A stretch of 64,000 bases of DNA from AAA164-E04 sp014239995 (GTDB lineage: Bacteria > Verrucomicrobiota > Verrucomicrobiia > Limisphaerales > AAA164-E04), in the NCBI GenBank assembly GCA_029247315.1, contig JAQWLM010000002.1, positions 186,001 to 250,000 on the forward strand, written 5' to 3'. Positions 1 through 8,616 of the stretch are shown piece after piece. The notes below the pieces were generated by a model. The model ran no database searches. It was given only the letters and a program-made list of their open reading frames with translations, and was not told the DNA's origin. A program made the translations under genes and the position numbers. The first letter of the stretch is position 1. Every line of letters starts with the position of its first letter.

Positions 1-1074
1 AATTTCGTTGTCGGGGCAGGCTTCAACTCCATTGAAAACCTGGTCGCATTCACAGAATTGTCCCAAGGGAACTTTGATTTATTCAAGCCACCTCTCTTTC
101 AGGGTGGCGGCCAGAAACTGCGGTTACGTGCCCAGGTTGGAACGCGCATGCAGGACTACCAGCTTACCTTCATCGAGCCATGGCTGATGGACAGAAAACT
201 CGAATATCAGCATGACCTTTATCACCGCGAGCTGGATTACGTCAGCAGCGTGTTTGACGAACGTCGCACCGGCACACAGATTGGGCTGCGCAAGACACTT
301 GGAAGTGACTTCATCATCGGTGGCGTCGACTATACAGTTGAAAATATTGGAATCGAAAACGTCGACCCTACTGCATCCTATTTCTTCCGAAAGCAGGAGG
401 GAGACTTCATGGTCTCGAAGATAGGATCCTCTCTTTCGTATGACAGCCGTGGTGGTGGTTTTCTGCCAAGCAGTGGTCAATTGACCCGTCTTCGGAGCCA
501 ACTTGCAGGTGGACCCCTAGGAGCGGAAGTAGACGTGTATAAGCTGGAACTCACCAGCAAGCATTATTTCAAGGGACTGGGTTCGGGCCACATTATCGAG
601 CTGCTGGGGGAGATCGGGGTGGCGGACGCCTATGCCAATACTGATACGGTGCCACTCTTTGACCGTTGGTGGCTGGGGGGCCTGAGAAACCTGCGTGGTT
701 TCAAATTCCGAGAGGTGGGGCCGAAAGATGCCAATGACGAACCCTTTGGCGGAAGTACCTATTGGTTTGCCTCGGCAGAATACAGCATCCCCATCATTGA
801 ACGTCTTCGTTTCGCAGTGTTTTACGACATCGGCATGGTCTATCAGGATCCCTACAGTTTTGATTCAAACGTGGTAGATCCGAACCCGATTAGGGGTGGG
901 GCCCCCATTGGCCTGGATACCGGAGCCTACAACGATAACTTTGGTTTTGGTATCCGCCTGAATTTACCCATTGGCCCCTTGCGCCTTGATTACGGCATCC
1001 CGGTGACTTCGGATCATGTCAACGATAGCGGCGGGCGTTTCAATTTTGGAGTGGGCTGGGAACGCCCGTTCTAG
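1..1074 (+). CDS. bamA: Outer membrane protein assembly factor BamA, C-terminal part (5' end outside window)
   Basis: The frame is open from base 1 to the TAG at 1072-1074, so the start and the POTRA domains lie upstream of the window. What is seen is about 357 residues of an Omp85 beta-barrel: alternating strands, the segment GGQKLRLRAQVG, the motif WWLGGLRNLRGFKFREVGP (the Omp85 (V/I)RG(F/Y) motif on the loop that plugs the barrel), and a C-terminal strand NFGVGWERPF ending in an aromatic residue, as expected for a barrel-assembly signal. BamA inserts beta-barrel proteins into the outer membrane. The next gene is a Skp/OmpH chaperone, a classical neighbour, which supports BamA over the related TamA. 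An internal TTG at 58 is not a plausible start because homology-like sequence continues upstream of it. Confidence 0.9.
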   Translation, partial: NFVVGAGFNSIENLVAFTELSQGNFDLFKPPLFQGGGQKLRLRAQVGTRMQDYQLTFIEPWLMDRKLEYQHDLYHRELDYVSSVFDERRTGTQIGLRKTLGSDFIIGGVDYTVENIGIENVDPTASYFFRKQEGDFMVSKIGSSLSYDSRGGGFLPSSGQLTRLRSQLAGGPLGAEVDVYKLELTSKHYFKGLGSGHIIELLGEIGVADAYANTDTVPLFDRWWLGGLRNLRGFKFREVGPKDANDEPFGGSTYWFASAEYSIPIIERLRFAVFYDIGMVYQDPYSFDSNVVDPNPIRGGAPIGLDTGAYNDNFGFGIRLNLPIGPLRLDYGIPVTSDHVNDSGGRFNFGVGWERPF

Positions 1075-1220
1075 TTCAAACAACATGGAAAGCTTCGCAT
1101 GGCGAGGGGTCTGACCTGTGATCACACGGGGGGATACCAATGTGTTAAAAAGGTCGTCCCGAATGAAGCAGCCGTTCATGACGAGGCTTTTAAAGCAAAC
1201 GAAAACGATCAAGAACAACG

Positions 1221-1799
1221 ATGAAAAATACCATTCTCGCATTCACAATCCTGTTGGGATTCCTCGCAACTCCAGTGCTTCAGGCACAGGGAAAGATTGC
1301 AACCATCGATCTTCAGAGGGTCTTTGACAACTATTGGAAGACCAAGCAAATCTCCGAGAACCTGCAAAACCAGGGAAAAGAGTACCAAACCCAGCGGGAA
1401 AAACTTGTGAAGCAATATCAGGAGATCAACGAAACCTATCGCAGCATGCGTGAAAGTGCCACGGATCAGGCTGCATCCGCCTCTGAGCGGGAAAAACGCG
1501 GCAAAGAGGCAGATGCAAAGCTTGCTGCCATTAAGGCCCTTGAAAAGGACATCGCCGATTACGACAACACCACCCGCGCCCAGATCAACGAGACACAAAC
1601 ACGGATGAAAAAAAACATTATCCGCGATATCCGTGAATCAATCACTCGCATTGCCAAAAAGGAAGGTTATGCGATGGTTCTGGACACGGCAGCAGAGGCA
1701 AGGACGGAAACACCCATCGTGCTCTACACCGACGGTACCAATGACCTGACCGACACAGTGCTGAGCCAGATCAATGCCGCGGACGAAACGACCAAATAA
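1221..1799 (+). CDS. skp: Skp/OmpH family periplasmic chaperone
   Basis: A 192-residue protein with an N-terminal signal peptide (hydrophobic ILAFTILLGFLA, cleavage probably after LQAQ) and a mature start GKIATIDLQRVFDNYWKT, the typical OmpH/Skp first strand. A long charged helical stretch from about residue 45 to 120 (many K/E/Q, coiled-coil character) forms the tentacles, and the C-terminal KKEGYAMVLDTA closes the core as in the family. Skp holds unfolded outer-membrane proteins in the periplasm and delivers them to BamA, whose gene lies 146 bases upstream. Length is slightly above the usual 160-180 residues. In many Gram-negatives lpxD follows; here a sugar isomerase gene follows instead. 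Confidence 0.88.
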   Translation: MKNTILAFTILLGFLATPVLQAQGKIATIDLQRVFDNYWKTKQISENLQNQGKEYQTQREKLVKQYQEINETYRSMRESATDQAASASEREKRGKEADAKLAAIKALEKDIADYDNTTRAQINETQTRMKKNIIRDIRESITRIAKKEGYAMVLDTAAEARTETPIVLYTDGTNDLTDTVLSQINAADETTK

Positions 1800-1817
1800 G
1801 GCCCTTAGAGATTTCAC

Positions 1818-2657
1818 ATGCATACGCACCCATCTGTTTCCAATCGATTAGCCGTCTGCAGCTGGTCACTGCAGCCCGAAACCCCTGAAATCCTTCTCGG
1901 ACATCTCCAGTCTTTCGGTATTTCCGCGGTACAAATCGCTCTGGACCCCATCCGCGAGCATCCCTCGGCATGGGCAAGTTACGGGAAGCTGTGCTCCCAG
2001 GCGGGTATTCGGCAAGTATCGGGCATGATGGTGACCGTTGGGGAAGATTACTCCACCATGGAGAGCATCAAAGCCACCGGCGGTGTGGTTCCCGATGCAA
2101 CCTGGCCGGAAAACCTGGCGCATTTCAAGGAGAACATTCAAGTGGCAAAGGACCTGGGCCTGAGCCTCGTGACCTTTCACGCCGGTTTCCTTCCACACGA
2201 ACCGAGCGATCCCGGCTTTGATAAACTGATGGCTCGCATTCGTGAAATCGGGGAATTGTTTGGAGAACACGGCCTCGATCTGGGGTTTGAAACAGGGCAG
2301 GAAACTGCCACCACATTGAAAGCGTTTCTGGATCAACTGGGCCTACCGAATGTAGGGGTCAATTTTGATCCGGCGAACATGATTCTTTATGACAAGGGCG
2401 ACCCCATTGACGCCCTGAAGACACTGGCACCCTATCTGAAGCAATGCCATATCAAGGACGCCACCCACACCACACAACCCGGCAACTGGGGTGAGGAAGT
2501 TCGGGCGGGCACCGGAGAGGTGGACTGGAAGGCCTTTTTTCAGACCTTGGATCAACTTGGCTACAAGGGGGATTTCGCCATTGAGCGGGAAGCGGGCGAA
2601 TCACGTGTTGAGGATATCCTCGCTGCAAAAGAATACGTTTGCAGTCTCCTCTCCTGA
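1818..2657 (+). CDS. Sugar phosphate isomerase/epimerase (cytosolic TIM barrel, AP endonuclease 2 family)
   Basis: 279 residues with no signal peptide. The xylose-isomerase-like TIM-barrel pattern is clear: VCSWSLQPETPEILLGHLQ at the start, LVTFHAGFLPHEPSD in the middle, LGFETGQETATTLKAFLDQLG followed by VNFDPANMILYDKGDP (metal-binding Glu and Asp), HIKDATHT (metal-binding His), and GDFAIEREAG at the C-terminal strand. Such enzymes isomerise or epimerise keto-sugars or inositol derivatives with a divalent metal. The gene is 18 bases after skp and 12 bases before a Gfo/Idh/MocA oxidoreductase gene, which suggests an operon for one catabolic route. The substrate cannot be read from sequence. 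Confidence 0.85.
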   Translation: MHTHPSVSNRLAVCSWSLQPETPEILLGHLQSFGISAVQIALDPIREHPSAWASYGKLCSQAGIRQVSGMMVTVGEDYSTMESIKATGGVVPDATWPENLAHFKENIQVAKDLGLSLVTFHAGFLPHEPSDPGFDKLMARIREIGELFGEHGLDLGFETGQETATTLKAFLDQLGLPNVGVNFDPANMILYDKGDPIDALKTLAPYLKQCHIKDATHTTQPGNWGEEVRAGTGEVDWKAFFQTLDQLGYKGDFAIEREAGESRVEDILAAKEYVCSLLS

Positions 2658-2669
2658 AAGCATCGCATC

Positions 2670-3698
2670 ATGGAAAAAGTCAAGGCAGGCATCATTGGGC
2701 TGGGCTTCATGTCGGTGGCCCATGTCAGGGCTTATCGCAAGCTTGAGGACGTCGAAATCGTAGCCGTCTGCAACCCGAGCGGACGCAGGCTGGATGGTGA
2801 CCTGAGCAAAGTCTTTGGCAATGTCGGTGATCAGGAGCCCGTGCACTTGGACATGAACGTCATCCAAGGCTACCAGGATGTGGACGCATTCCTAAACCAT
2901 CCGGGCCTGGAACTCGTGGATATCTGCTCGCCCACCGATACCCACGCGGACCTGGCTGTCCGCGCATTGACTGAAGGGAAACACGTCCTTTGTGAGAAAC
3001 CCATCACACGCACTGCTGAGGAGGCACAGAGACTGGTAGCAGCCGTGCAGGCGCCCAAAACGCACTTCATGCCTGCCATGTGCCTGAGATTCTGGCCAGA
3101 ATGGGTCTTTCTGAAGAAAGCCATCGACGAAGGTAGGTATGGGAAAACGCTTGGGGTACGTTTCCGGCGTGTTGCCGAAGCCCCTGCATGGAGCCAGCAC
3201 AATTATCTCAACGGCACAAAATCAGGGGGAGCACTTCTGGATCTTCACATTCATGACACCGATTTCGTCCAGTTTTGTTTTGGTGTTCCTGAGGCCGTTT
3301 TTTCAACAGGTTTTACCAAGGTAAGTGGTGCCATCGACCATGTGGTCACCCAGTATCTTTCCAAATCGGGCGCCTGCATCTCAGCCGAGGGTAGCTGGGC
3401 CATGACCCCTGGCTTTGGATTTAACATGGCTTACAATGCCGTCTTTGAGCAGGCCACGGTCGATTATGACATCGCGCGTGGGGAAGAATCCCTGAAGGTT
3501 TTTGAAGCCGGCAAAGAGCCGCGCACCATCAAGATGGATGGGCTGGACGGCTATGCTGGCGAAATACAGCATCTGGTGGACTGCATCCGTGAAAACAAGC
3601 GCCCCAGCATCGTCACGGCCGAAGACGGCCTCAACGCCATTCGCATTTGCGAGGCCGAGGAGCGATCGGTCCATTCGGGCCGGCTGGAACCGGTTTGA
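2670..3698 (+). CDS. Gfo/Idh/MocA family NAD(P)-dependent oxidoreductase
   Basis: 342 residues. The Rossmann start AGIIGLGFMSVAHVRAYRKL, the VDICSPTDTHADLAVRAL segment and the diagnostic LCEKPITRTAEEAQRLV (Glu-Lys-Pro of the family) are present, followed by a C-terminal GFO/IDH/MocA domain with GGALLDLHIHDTDFVQFCFG, which includes the His-x-x-Asp type active-site segment. These cytosolic enzymes oxidise or reduce sugars, inositols or amino sugars. It follows the TIM-barrel isomerase by 12 bases; dehydrogenase plus isomerase is a common pairing for inositol- or keto-sugar breakdown. A strong hairpin lies just after the stop, so this is probably the last gene of the transcript. Confidence 0.88.
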   Translation: MEKVKAGIIGLGFMSVAHVRAYRKLEDVEIVAVCNPSGRRLDGDLSKVFGNVGDQEPVHLDMNVIQGYQDVDAFLNHPGLELVDICSPTDTHADLAVRALTEGKHVLCEKPITRTAEEAQRLVAAVQAPKTHFMPAMCLRFWPEWVFLKKAIDEGRYGKTLGVRFRRVAEAPAWSQHNYLNGTKSGGALLDLHIHDTDFVQFCFGVPEAVFSTGFTKVSGAIDHVVTQYLSKSGACISAEGSWAMTPGFGFNMAYNAVFEQATVDYDIARGEESLKVFEAGKEPRTIKMDGLDGYAGEIQHLVDCIRENKRPSIVTAEDGLNAIRICEAEERSVHSGRLEPV

Positions 3699-3713
3699 GA
3701 TCAACATCCCCGG

Positions 3714-3749
3714 AAAAGGGTAGAGCTGCCTCGGCTCTACCCTTTGAAC
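3714..3749 (+). terminator. Intrinsic terminator-like hairpin after the oxidoreductase gene
   Basis: A 12-bp perfect stem (3715-3726 pairs with 3734-3745) around a 7-base loop, starting 16 bases after the oxidoreductase stop. The right arm ends in CCCTTT and is followed by GAAC, so the T-tract is short and termination may be incomplete. The left arm ends with A residues, which would add pairing in either direction. Confidence 0.6.
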
Positions 3750-4103
3750 TTCCCGAGGGCCAGTCGATCACCACTGAACTCAGCGTTGGCTGGAGATTGC
3801 CCTTCAGCTGACGCACGCGCATCTTTGCATATTTAAACCTCATTAGCTTACTCCATCTCTGTTACAACTTGAATACTCCCCGTCTCGAGGGTCCTAGATA
3901 ACCTAAATGTAACAAGAATCGTGCCAGTCTCATGGTTGAACTAGGTCGAGGTGACGGAACCGGGTGGGATTTGACCAGACATGGGCCTGGGGAAGTGCAA
4001 TGAGCTTGCCTATTCACATTTTCTTGGCATACGATGAACCCAAGCCGATGTCACAGATTTCAAAGGCATTGCGTTTAAAAAAAGAGCAAAAACCCATAAA
4101 AAC
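3750..4103. other. Intergenic region without a recognised gene
   Basis: About 350 bases between the terminator and the MFS permease gene. Short open frames here have no recognisable protein pattern and no good start context. I see no tRNA cloverleaf or riboswitch core. It presumably holds the promoter of the permease gene, but no convincing -35/-10 pair stands out. Confidence 0.4.
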
Positions 4104-5426
4104 ATGAATTCTAAAGATCGATTATTATTTTCGACCATGATGTTCCTCCAATTCTTTGTTTGGGGCGCATGGTTCACGACCTTAGGCCTTGCTCTGACAA
4201 GCAACGAACTCAGCGATGTCATCGGGCCTGCCTATCAGGCCGTACCGATGGCCGCCATCATTGCCCCCCTGTTTCTTGGATTGATTGCAGACCGCTTCCT
4301 CAATTGTGAAAAAACCATGGGTATCCTGCACCTCATCGGCGGGGTATTGCTTTTTGCCGCCCCGGCGCTGATCGCAAACGGTGACGGTAATGCCCTGAGG
4401 TATGTCATTCTGGCCAACATGCTCTGCTACATGCCAACCCTGGGACTGAGTAACACGGTGGCGTTTGCAAACATCAGCAACCGCAATGAGTTCCCGGCGC
4501 TCAGGGTCTGGGGGACCATCGGATGGATCGCCGCAGGATTGGTTGTGGGGGGGCTGGGCATGTCCAGCAGTCCAGCTATCTTCACCATGGCGGGAGGGGC
4601 TGGGGTCCTGCTGGGGCTTCTTTGCTTTGCCTTACCGAGGACACCACCTCCGAGCCGGGGAAAACCGATTGATTTCAGGACCTTCTTCATGGTGGACGCA
4701 CTGAAACTGATGCTTAATGTCCCCTTCCTGGTATTCATGCTCTGCTCTGCCTTGATATGTGTTCCCTTGGCCTATTACTACGCCTACACCGCCGTCTACC
4801 TCCCCCAAGTTGGATTTCAGGCGACCGCAAGCACCATGGCTCTGGGACAAATATCAGAAATTTTCTTCATGCTGCTTGTTCCCTTCTTTTTTCGGAAACT
4901 GGGTGTGAAAGTCATGATTCTGGTGGGTATGCTCGCCTGGGTCGCCCGATACGCCCTCTTTGCTATCGGTGCGCCCGACCAGGTGGTCTGGATGATGCTC
5001 GCAGGGGTGATTCTCCACGGAATCTGCTACGATTTTTTCTTCGTCACGGGATTCATGTATACCGATAACAAAGCACCAAAGGATGTCCGTGGACAGGCGC
5101 AGGCCCTGCTTGTATTCTTTACCCAAGGCATCGGAATGTATTTTGGCTACTGGATTGCCGAAGTAAAATTTCAACCGATGCTCGCCCAATCCGATGCCTT
5201 GGTGAAGGCGATCGAGACACCTAGCTTCGGGTTCTGGGAATCTTTTGGAAAAATGTTTCTGGCAGATAAACCCCAGGTGGAAGCCTCGGTGGTCCAGGGC
5301 GCCATGGAAGGATGGAAAACCTTCTGGATGTTTCCATGCCTGATGGCACTTGTCATTGCCGTTGTTTTTGCCGTCTCCTTCTGGGACACCTACAAGGAGG
5401 AGTCGGAAACTGTCGAACACCTGTAA
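4104..5426 (+). CDS. MFS transporter, nucleoside:H+ symporter-like family
   Basis: 440 residues with about 12 hydrophobic helices. The N-terminus LLFSTMMFLQFFVWGAWFTT is typical of the nucleoside:proton symporter (NupG/XapB-like) branch, followed by a GLIADRF loop between helices 2 and 3 and a long central loop (PRTPPPSRGKPIDF) between the two six-helix halves. It acts in the inner membrane. In PVC bacteria members of this branch often sit next to sugar isomerases and oxidoreductases and may import sugars or sugar-like compounds rather than nucleosides; the position here, between an oxidoreductase gene and an exported TIM-barrel isomerase gene, fits that. The substrate is unproven. Confidence 0.82.
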   Translation: MNSKDRLLFSTMMFLQFFVWGAWFTTLGLALTSNELSDVIGPAYQAVPMAAIIAPLFLGLIADRFLNCEKTMGILHLIGGVLLFAAPALIANGDGNALRYVILANMLCYMPTLGLSNTVAFANISNRNEFPALRVWGTIGWIAAGLVVGGLGMSSSPAIFTMAGGAGVLLGLLCFALPRTPPPSRGKPIDFRTFFMVDALKLMLNVPFLVFMLCSALICVPLAYYYAYTAVYLPQVGFQATASTMALGQISEIFFMLLVPFFFRKLGVKVMILVGMLAWVARYALFAIGAPDQVVWMMLAGVILHGICYDFFFVTGFMYTDNKAPKDVRGQAQALLVFFTQGIGMYFGYWIAEVKFQPMLAQSDALVKAIETPSFGFWESFGKMFLADKPQVEASVVQGAMEGWKTFWMFPCLMALVIAVVFAVSFWDTYKEESETVEHL

Positions 5427-5445
5427 TCATTCCATTTTAATTCTT

Positions 5446-6360
5446 ATGAAAGCATCCATGGATCGTCGATACTTCATCAAACAGGCTGGCCTTGCGCTGG
5501 GAACCTTTTCCGCAGCCTCTGCATTGAATGCCGCAGACCAACCCCTGTTTCGTATTTCACTGGCGGAGTGGTCCCTGAACAAATCCCTTTTTGCCGGCAA
5601 AATGGATCACCTTGACTACGCCAAGGTGGCCAGGCGCGAGTTCAACATTGAGGCTGTGGAGTATGTTAACCAGTTTTTCAAGGACAAGGCGAAGGACGGC
5701 AATTACCTCATGGAAATGCGGCGTCGCGCCGAGGGAGAGGGCGTTCGCAGCCTTTTGATCATGATTGATGGGGAGGGTAATCTGGGAGATGCGGATCAGG
5801 CCAAACGCAAACAGGCCGTGGAAAATCACCACCAATGGGTGGAGGCAGCAGCCTTTTTAGGTTGCCATTCCATCCGCGTAAACGCAGCCACCGGCAATAA
5901 GGGGTCCTATCAGGAACAAATGAGCCGAGCCGCCGAGGGATTGGCCGATCTTGCCGACTTTGCCAAGCCCTATCGATTAGGGGTCATCGTTGAAAACCAC
6001 GGTGGACTGTCCTCAAATGGTCAGTGGTTGGCAGGCGTCATGGAAAAGGTCGATATGCCCAACTGCGGCACCCTGCCGGATTTTGGAAATTTCACCGTCA
6101 GTGCCGACGAGACGTATGACCGATACAAGGGGGTCCGCGAGCTCATGCCATTCGCACATGCCGTCAGTGCCAAGTCCCATGACTTCAATGAGGACGGGGA
6201 TGAAATCCACACGGACTACCGCCGAATGATGAAGATTGTCCTGAAGGCAGGCTACCGGGGATTTGTCGGGATCGAATACGAGGGCAGCAAACTTTCTGAA
6301 ATGCAGGGCATTCAGGCTACCAAGGACCTTCTGGCCAAGGTGCGCGAGGAAATGAGCTAG
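5446..6360 (+). CDS. Tat-exported sugar phosphate isomerase/epimerase-like TIM barrel
   Basis: The start at 5446 (MKASMDRRYFIKQAG) or 5458 is preferred over an in-frame ATG at 5350, which overlaps the permease gene and would give an unlikely leader. The protein is about 304 residues and opens with a twin-arginine signal (DRRYFIKQAGLALG, then an Ala-rich hydrophobic stretch and a likely cleavage near LNAADQ). The mature part is an AP-endonuclease-2-type TIM barrel: NIEAVEYVNQFF, GCHSIRVNAATG, GVIVENHGGLSS, CGTLPDFGNF, AVSAKSHDFNEDGDE and FVGIEYEG. It is therefore a periplasmic relative of the cytosolic isomerase at 1818. It lies 19 bases after the permease gene, so the two are probably cotranscribed. 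Confidence 0.86.
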   Translation: MKASMDRRYFIKQAGLALGTFSAASALNAADQPLFRISLAEWSLNKSLFAGKMDHLDYAKVARREFNIEAVEYVNQFFKDKAKDGNYLMEMRRRAEGEGVRSLLIMIDGEGNLGDADQAKRKQAVENHHQWVEAAAFLGCHSIRVNAATGNKGSYQEQMSRAAEGLADLADFAKPYRLGVIVENHGGLSSNGQWLAGVMEKVDMPNCGTLPDFGNFTVSADETYDRYKGVRELMPFAHAVSAKSHDFNEDGDEIHTDYRRMMKIVLKAGYRGFVGIEYEGSKLSEMQGIQATKDLLAKVREEMS

Positions 6361-6682
6361 ATAGACTCTCCAAAACTGGGGAAACCTATGCATTAGAACC
6401 ATACTCAGTTTCAAATCAACGCGTAAGCAACCTCGGAAGGTAAGTTATTTACCAATATGGACTTGAGTAACTGATGGATCTGGAATGCGTGAAACACCCA
6501 TGCAGGGCAAAGGTCATGACCTGTTAAAAATGTGACATGGCCTTGAGCTCATGGTTTAAAAGCAAGCGTGACGAGGGTGAAGCTCCGCTCCATTAGAAAC
6601 CTTTCTTGGGGCGAAAAAAGGTTGTGTGGACCCAGTTTCCGGTTTCTTGACAGGGGAACGGACCGGTTTATATTTCAAAAAA
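6361..6682. other. Intergenic region without a recognised gene
   Basis: About 320 bases between the Tat-exported isomerase and the KamA-family gene. I see no RNA gene, terminator or repeat. An in-frame GTG at 6626 could extend the next gene by 19 residues, but those residues do not look like family sequence. Confidence 0.35.
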
Positions 6683-7930
6683 ATGTCTTCTAGAAACTTC
6701 TTGGAACAAGATTCCACCTGCAATGAGAGTACATGTGAGTCACTCAAGGCCTTCACCTCCGTGGAGAGGGGTGCATGGGCAGATGTCTCGCCAGAGGACT
6801 GGAATGACTGGAGGTGGCAACTCAAGCACCGCATCACTACACTGGAGCAGCTGCAAGTCCACTTGCCTGAATTGACCCTCGAGGAGATTCAGGGTTCCAG
6901 ACTCGCAAACACCAAGCTTGCACTCGGCATCACGCCCTATTTCTTGAACCTACTGGACCCTGAGAATCCTAAGTGCCCCATGCGTAGACAGGTTGTACCA
7001 CGAGTGGAGGAAACTGAGACATCCTCGTGGGACATGACGGATCCATGCGGGGAGGATGCGCATGCCCCTGTTCCGGGACTGATCCATCGCTACCCGGACA
7101 GGGTCCTGTTCCTTGTCACCGACCGCTGCGCGGCCTATTGCCGCTACTGCACACGGGCAAGGCTCGTCAGTAATGCGTCGGGTTACGGCTTCCAGCCGGA
7201 TTATGCGCGACAAATTGATTACATACGCAAACATCCAGAGGTTCGGGACGTTTTACTCAGTGGAGGTGATCCACTCCTGCTGAGCGATGGCAAGTTGGAA
7301 GGCTTACTTAAGGCACTCAGGGACATTCCGCATGTGGAATTCATTCGGATCGGCAGTCGCATTCCCATTTTTCTCCCCCAGAGAATCACGAAGGATTTGT
7401 GTGCAATGCTCCAGAAGTACCACCCGCTCTTCATGAGTATCCATGCAAATCACCCACGGGAACTCACGGTGGAAGTCAAGCTCGCCTTGGAGCGCCTGGC
7501 AAATGCGGGCATCCCCCTGGGCAACCAGTCGGTGCTGCTCAAGGAAGTCAACGATTCGGTGACAGTCATGAAGGCGCTGGTGCACAAGTTGCTGATGTGC
7601 CGTGTCAGGCCCTACTACCTTTACCAATGTGATTTGATTGCTGGCTCGGCCCACCTGAGGACCAGCGTTCGGAAGGGACTTGAAATCATGCGCGGTCTGC
7701 GTGGTCACACGACCGGTTATGCCATACCCCAATACGTGATCGATGCTCCCGGAGGCGGAGGTAAAGTGCCAATCAATCCTGAATATATCCTCAGCCATAA
7801 CAAAGAACGGGTCGTCATCCGCAACTTTGAAGGCAAGGTTTTTGAATATCCGGAATCTTCTGAGGAAAACCAGGAAGCCGAGTCAGGGTCCATTCGCCAA
7901 TCCTCCAGTGAAGACTTGGTGCGTGGATAA
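6683..7930 (+). CDS. kamA: KamA-family radical SAM aminomutase (lysine 2,3-aminomutase-like)
   Basis: 415 residues from the ATG at 6683 (MSSRNFLEQD). The radical SAM cluster motif C-x3-C-x2-C is at residues 149, 153 and 156 (DRCAAYCRYCTRARL). The pyridoxal-phosphate lysine is K361 in DAPGGGGKVPINPEY, a strongly diagnostic segment, and Asp317 and Asp354 occupy the positions that hold the substrate ammonium group in lysine aminomutase. The family swaps an amino group between alpha and beta carbons using SAM, a 4Fe-4S cluster and PLP. The length matches true lysine 2,3-aminomutases better than the shorter EpmB proteins (about 340 residues) that act on EF-P lysine. The substrate could still be glutamate or another amino acid. 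Endonuclease III follows 29 bases downstream. Confidence 0.88.
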   Translation: MSSRNFLEQDSTCNESTCESLKAFTSVERGAWADVSPEDWNDWRWQLKHRITTLEQLQVHLPELTLEEIQGSRLANTKLALGITPYFLNLLDPENPKCPMRRQVVPRVEETETSSWDMTDPCGEDAHAPVPGLIHRYPDRVLFLVTDRCAAYCRYCTRARLVSNASGYGFQPDYARQIDYIRKHPEVRDVLLSGGDPLLLSDGKLEGLLKALRDIPHVEFIRIGSRIPIFLPQRITKDLCAMLQKYHPLFMSIHANHPRELTVEVKLALERLANAGIPLGNQSVLLKEVNDSVTVMKALVHKLLMCRVRPYYLYQCDLIAGSAHLRTSVRKGLEIMRGLRGHTTGYAIPQYVIDAPGGGGKVPINPEYILSHNKERVVIRNFEGKVFEYPESSEENQEAESGSIRQSSSEDLVRG

Positions 7931-7959
7931 ATATATCCGCCAAAAACTTTCGAGGAATC

Positions 7960-8616
7960 ATGCCAAGGGAATCGCTGAAAGCCAGGAAGCTGCGTATGCA
8001 GCAGGTGATGACGGGCTTGAAACAGGCATATCCTGATGCGCATTGCGAACTCGATTACAAAACACCGCTTCAACTCCTCATCGCCACAATCCTCTCGGCA
8101 CAATGCACGGACAAGCAAGTCAATATTGTCACCAAGGCCCTATTCCGAAAATACAAGAAGGCCCCGGATTATGCCCAGGCAAGCCAGCAGGAACTGGAAG
8201 ATGATATCCGCAGGATAGGGCTTTTCCGCAGCAAGGCAAAAAACATCCGAAACTGCTGCCAAAAACTACTCGATGATCATAATGGAGAGGTTCCACGTTC
8301 CATTGAGGCACTGGTTCAGCTTGGCGGTGTCGGACGGAAAACAGCCAATGTCGTATTGGGAAACGCCTTCGGTATCCAGGAGGGCATTGTGGTCGATACG
8401 CACGTTAAACGCCTTGCAGGTCGATTGCGCTTTACGAAAGCTAGCAACCCGGAAAAAGTGGAACTGGACCTTCAGCCATTGGTACCAAGGGGGGATTGGA
8501 CAATGATCAGTCACTGGCTGATTTGGCATGGTCGTCGAAAATGCCCTGCCAGGCGCCCCCGATGCGCGGACTGCGAAATCCAGACCTTGTGCCCTTCCGG
8601 GCAAACCAAGGCCTGA
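7960..8616 (+). CDS. nth: Endonuclease III
   Basis: 218 residues, the normal length. The helix-hairpin-helix is LGGVGRKTANVVL with catalytic Lys127; the second catalytic residue is Asp146 in VVDTHVKRL. The 4Fe-4S cluster loop C-x6-C-x2-C-x5-C is at residues 195, 202, 205 and 211. The enzyme removes oxidised pyrimidines from DNA and cuts the abasic site (base excision repair). All key residues are present. It is 29 bases after the KamA-type gene, so it may be cotranscribed, though no functional link is apparent. Confidence 0.95.
   Translation: MPRESLKARKLRMQQVMTGLKQAYPDAHCELDYKTPLQLLIATILSAQCTDKQVNIVTKALFRKYKKAPDYAQASQQELEDDIRRIGLFRSKAKNIRNCCQKLLDDHNGEVPRSIEALVQLGGVGRKTANVVLGNAFGIQEGIVVDTHVKRLAGRLRFTKASNPEKVELDLQPLVPRGDWTMISHWLIWHGRRKCPARRPRCADCEIQTLCPSGQTKA

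Noticed and set aside
1118..1327. Short plus-strand frame overlapping the skp start
   Set aside because: Ends inside skp in another frame and has no start context; skp itself has a clear signal peptide.
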